Positions 62,467 through 64,000 of a stretch of DNA of 64,000 bases are shown one piece after another. The notes under the pieces were generated by a model. That model had not been told where the DNA came from, made no database searches, and saw only the letters and a program-made list of their open reading frames with translations. The stretch is from Aspergillus flavus (Eukaryota; Ascomycota; Eurotiomycetes; Eurotiales; Aspergillaceae), in contig NC_092410.1 of the NCBI RefSeq assembly GCF_009017415.1, forward strand, positions 1,798,001-1,862,000, written 5' to 3'. A program made the translations under genes and the position numbers. The first letter of the stretch is position 1. Each line of letters opens with the position of its first letter.

Positions 62467-63569
62467 ATGTCTTCTCTTGGCAGCACCGATCTTGCCGGCC
62501 TGACTACCGATGACAAGAACCTGTATCTTTTCTATCAAAGGTCTGGCTACATTGTCGAGGCCTTTTCCGAGGAAGGTGGCCCTCCCACGCAGACATCTGT
62601 GCAAGTCGCCGCAGACGCGCAGAGTGGTGGTTCCCCTTTGACTGCCTACTATGTCAAAGAGGATATGAACTACGACAAGCATTCCACGGTATGTGTACAC
62701 CGAAGTACTATAGTAACGGTAGCTCTACTAACAGCAGCCCCTAGATCCACATGATCTATCTCAACAAAGAAGGCCACTTGATTGAAAAGGTCAGAAGGGT
62801 CTCCTCGGACAAGTGGGAAGACGCTCCCAAGCCACCAGGCCATGCCGCAGAAAACTCGCGCATCACCAGTGGTGTGTCCCAGAAGGGCTTCGAACGGGAA
62901 AGCTCTCATGGAACCCAGGTGGTATTCTTCGTTAGGTGGGGATTATGCCACATAAGCTCTATCGTGATACTGGTACTGATTGGGTAACAGCCGAGAGGAG
63001 CATGGGAAGTCGCCCATTACTGAACTTCGCCGGGACAACAAGGGTAACTTCCACCTGGAACACGTGCTTTCGGACGAGCCTCTCTCCCTTCCTGGAACGC
63101 ATCTCGCATGTATTGTCACTCGGGAGAATGTGGACCTGTATCACCAAGACCATGACAAGAATATCAAGTGGTGGAGATATGAGGCCGAACGCAAGCGCTG
63201 GGAAAGTAAGTTGGCACCTCCCGAAGCCCATTTGCTTCTAGCAAGGCTGATCTTCTGTCCCTTATTCTAGACAAGGGAAAAGTGCTTGAGGGCAGCAGAG
63301 TCATGGTCAGGACCCCGTTGGCTTCTGTGCAACATGAAGGCAAGAACCACATTATCTATGCTGATGATCAGATGAGACTGCGGGACTGCGTCGACGGCAA
63401 AACTATTGACGTTGTACGGCGAGTCTATGGGGACGCTGGAGTTAATGCCATGGTGTATCGCAACAAGATCATCCTGTTCTACAAGATGGTCGAACCCGAG
63501 GGAGCGATTGGCACTGCTTCGTTCATGGAGGGCAAGTGGAAGGAAGAGGGTGTCTTCATCAAGCCTTGA
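62467..63569 (+). CDS. Lectin-like beta-propeller protein (fucose-specific-lectin-type, 308 aa)
   Basis: A probable sugar-binding or propeller protein; the ligand is unknown. Exons: 62467-62688, 62745-62935, 62991-63205 and 63271-63569, all in frame with GT-AG ends. The length (308) fits fungal fucose-specific lectins of about 310 residues. The chain shows repeated blade-like units of the form 'short linker, hydrophobic-Y/F-F/Y-x, loop, basic residue': LYLFYQRSGYIVEAF, IHMIYLNKEGHLIEKV, VVFFVSREEHGKSPI, VDLYHQDHDKNIKWWRY and IILFYKMVEPEGAI. There is no signal peptide, as in the known lectins. Sequence similarity to the classical Aspergillus lectin is weak by eye, so the fucose label is tentative. 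The donor GTGGGG at 62936 was chosen because it keeps the frame. Confidence 0.6.
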
Positions 63570-64000
63570 AGGCAAGAAGAAGAGATTTTTACCAAGGAGA
63601 GTCGATATGCCTCCTTGATTTTGCCTCCTTGATTTTGCCTCTCTTTGCTACCTTGGCTTCCTTGGATTTGCTTGCTTTGCTTTGCTTTGCTCTGCTTCTT
63701 TGGCTTTGCTGTTTTTCAGTGGCATTATGTTGATGCTTTTGGACGGCTAACTCTTGTGCCTTTGCTTGTAGCTCTTCGTAAAACTGTTCCCAGATTGGAA
63801 ACGCGTTAAGTATCGATGAAATTCATTCATTGTTTTGACTTTTATCTCTATTGCTCGACGAGAGATATGCGTATAAATTAGCTCTTTGTCTGAGAGGAGA
63901 CGTATATACTTCTCTCGCGCTCATAGTGAACGTACAAATCGAGGAGCCACTCAGACCTGAGTATGCAGATAATGATGCAGTTTGTTATGAGACTTGTGTG
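63570..64000. other. Right-edge non-coding region with TTGCTT/TTGATT repeats
   Basis: It holds the 3' region of the lectin-like gene. From about 63603 to 63712 the plus strand is built of degenerate short repeats (GCCTCCTTGATTTT, TTTGCTTTGCTT). No gene start is recognised before the window ends. Confidence 0.6.
63603..63712. repeat. Degenerate short tandem repeats (CCTTGATTTTGCCT; TTTGC)
   Basis: Two adjacent copies of a 14-nt unit (about 63610-63640) are followed by several TTTGC/TTGCT units up to about 63712. Confidence 0.7.

Overview
The window is filamentous-fungal nuclear DNA, most likely from an Aspergillus or a close relative. Genes carry short GT-AG introns (about 49-94 nt) with CTAAC/CTGAC-type branch sites, and there are typical fungal families: Zn2Cys6 regulators, ACS-type and Fmp42-type MFS carriers, a GmdA-type amidase and a type-B carboxylesterase. 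The centrepiece at 45.3-60.6 kb is a complete penicillin biosynthesis cluster: acvA (ACV synthetase, minus strand), then a ~1.0 kb divergent promoter, then ipnA (isopenicillin N synthase) and aatA (acyl-CoA:isopenicillin N acyltransferase) on the plus strand. I recognise the three by domain order, active-site residues and exact family lengths (3774, 331 and 357 aa). By memory only, the IPNS N-terminus looks closest to section Flavi aspergilli; this is unverified.

Layout. 0-15.3 kb: three regulators (a Zn2Cys6 factor at 420-3333, a second Zn2Cys6 factor at 6406-8225 minus, a regulator-like protein without a zinc cluster at 13255-15226 minus) and an Fmp42-like MFS carrier (10596-12767), separated by long gene-free stretches. 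18-28 kb: an amidase, a protein with a DUF7514-like head, and a secreted type-B carboxylesterase with an extra N-terminal domain. 31-35 kb: an HMG-CoA lyase fused to a crotonase, followed by a serine beta-lactamase-fold protein. 35.3-40.8 kb: a 1737-residue ankyrin protein with a nucleotidyltransferase-like head. 41.4-44.7 kb: an ACS-family MFS carrier and, convergent with it, a PsiD-type (phosphatidylserine-decarboxylase-like) amino-acid decarboxylase, directly next to acvA. 45.3-60.6 kb: penicillin cluster. 62.5-63.6 kb: a small lectin-like propeller protein.

How the genes work together. AcvA condenses L-aminoadipate, L-cysteine and L-valine (epimerised to D-valine). IpnA closes the tripeptide to isopenicillin N. 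AatA, carrying a peroxisomal C-terminal tripeptide AKL, exchanges the aminoadipyl side chain for an acyl-CoA-derived one. The adjacent decarboxylase and organic-anion carrier are not part of the textbook three-gene core. If the decarboxylase acts on aromatic amino acids it could start an endogenous route to an aryl-acetate side chain; this is the most interesting unproven idea here.

Intron positions, start codons and protein lengths were worked out by hand from splice sites and frame continuity. They have not been tested against transcripts or databases.
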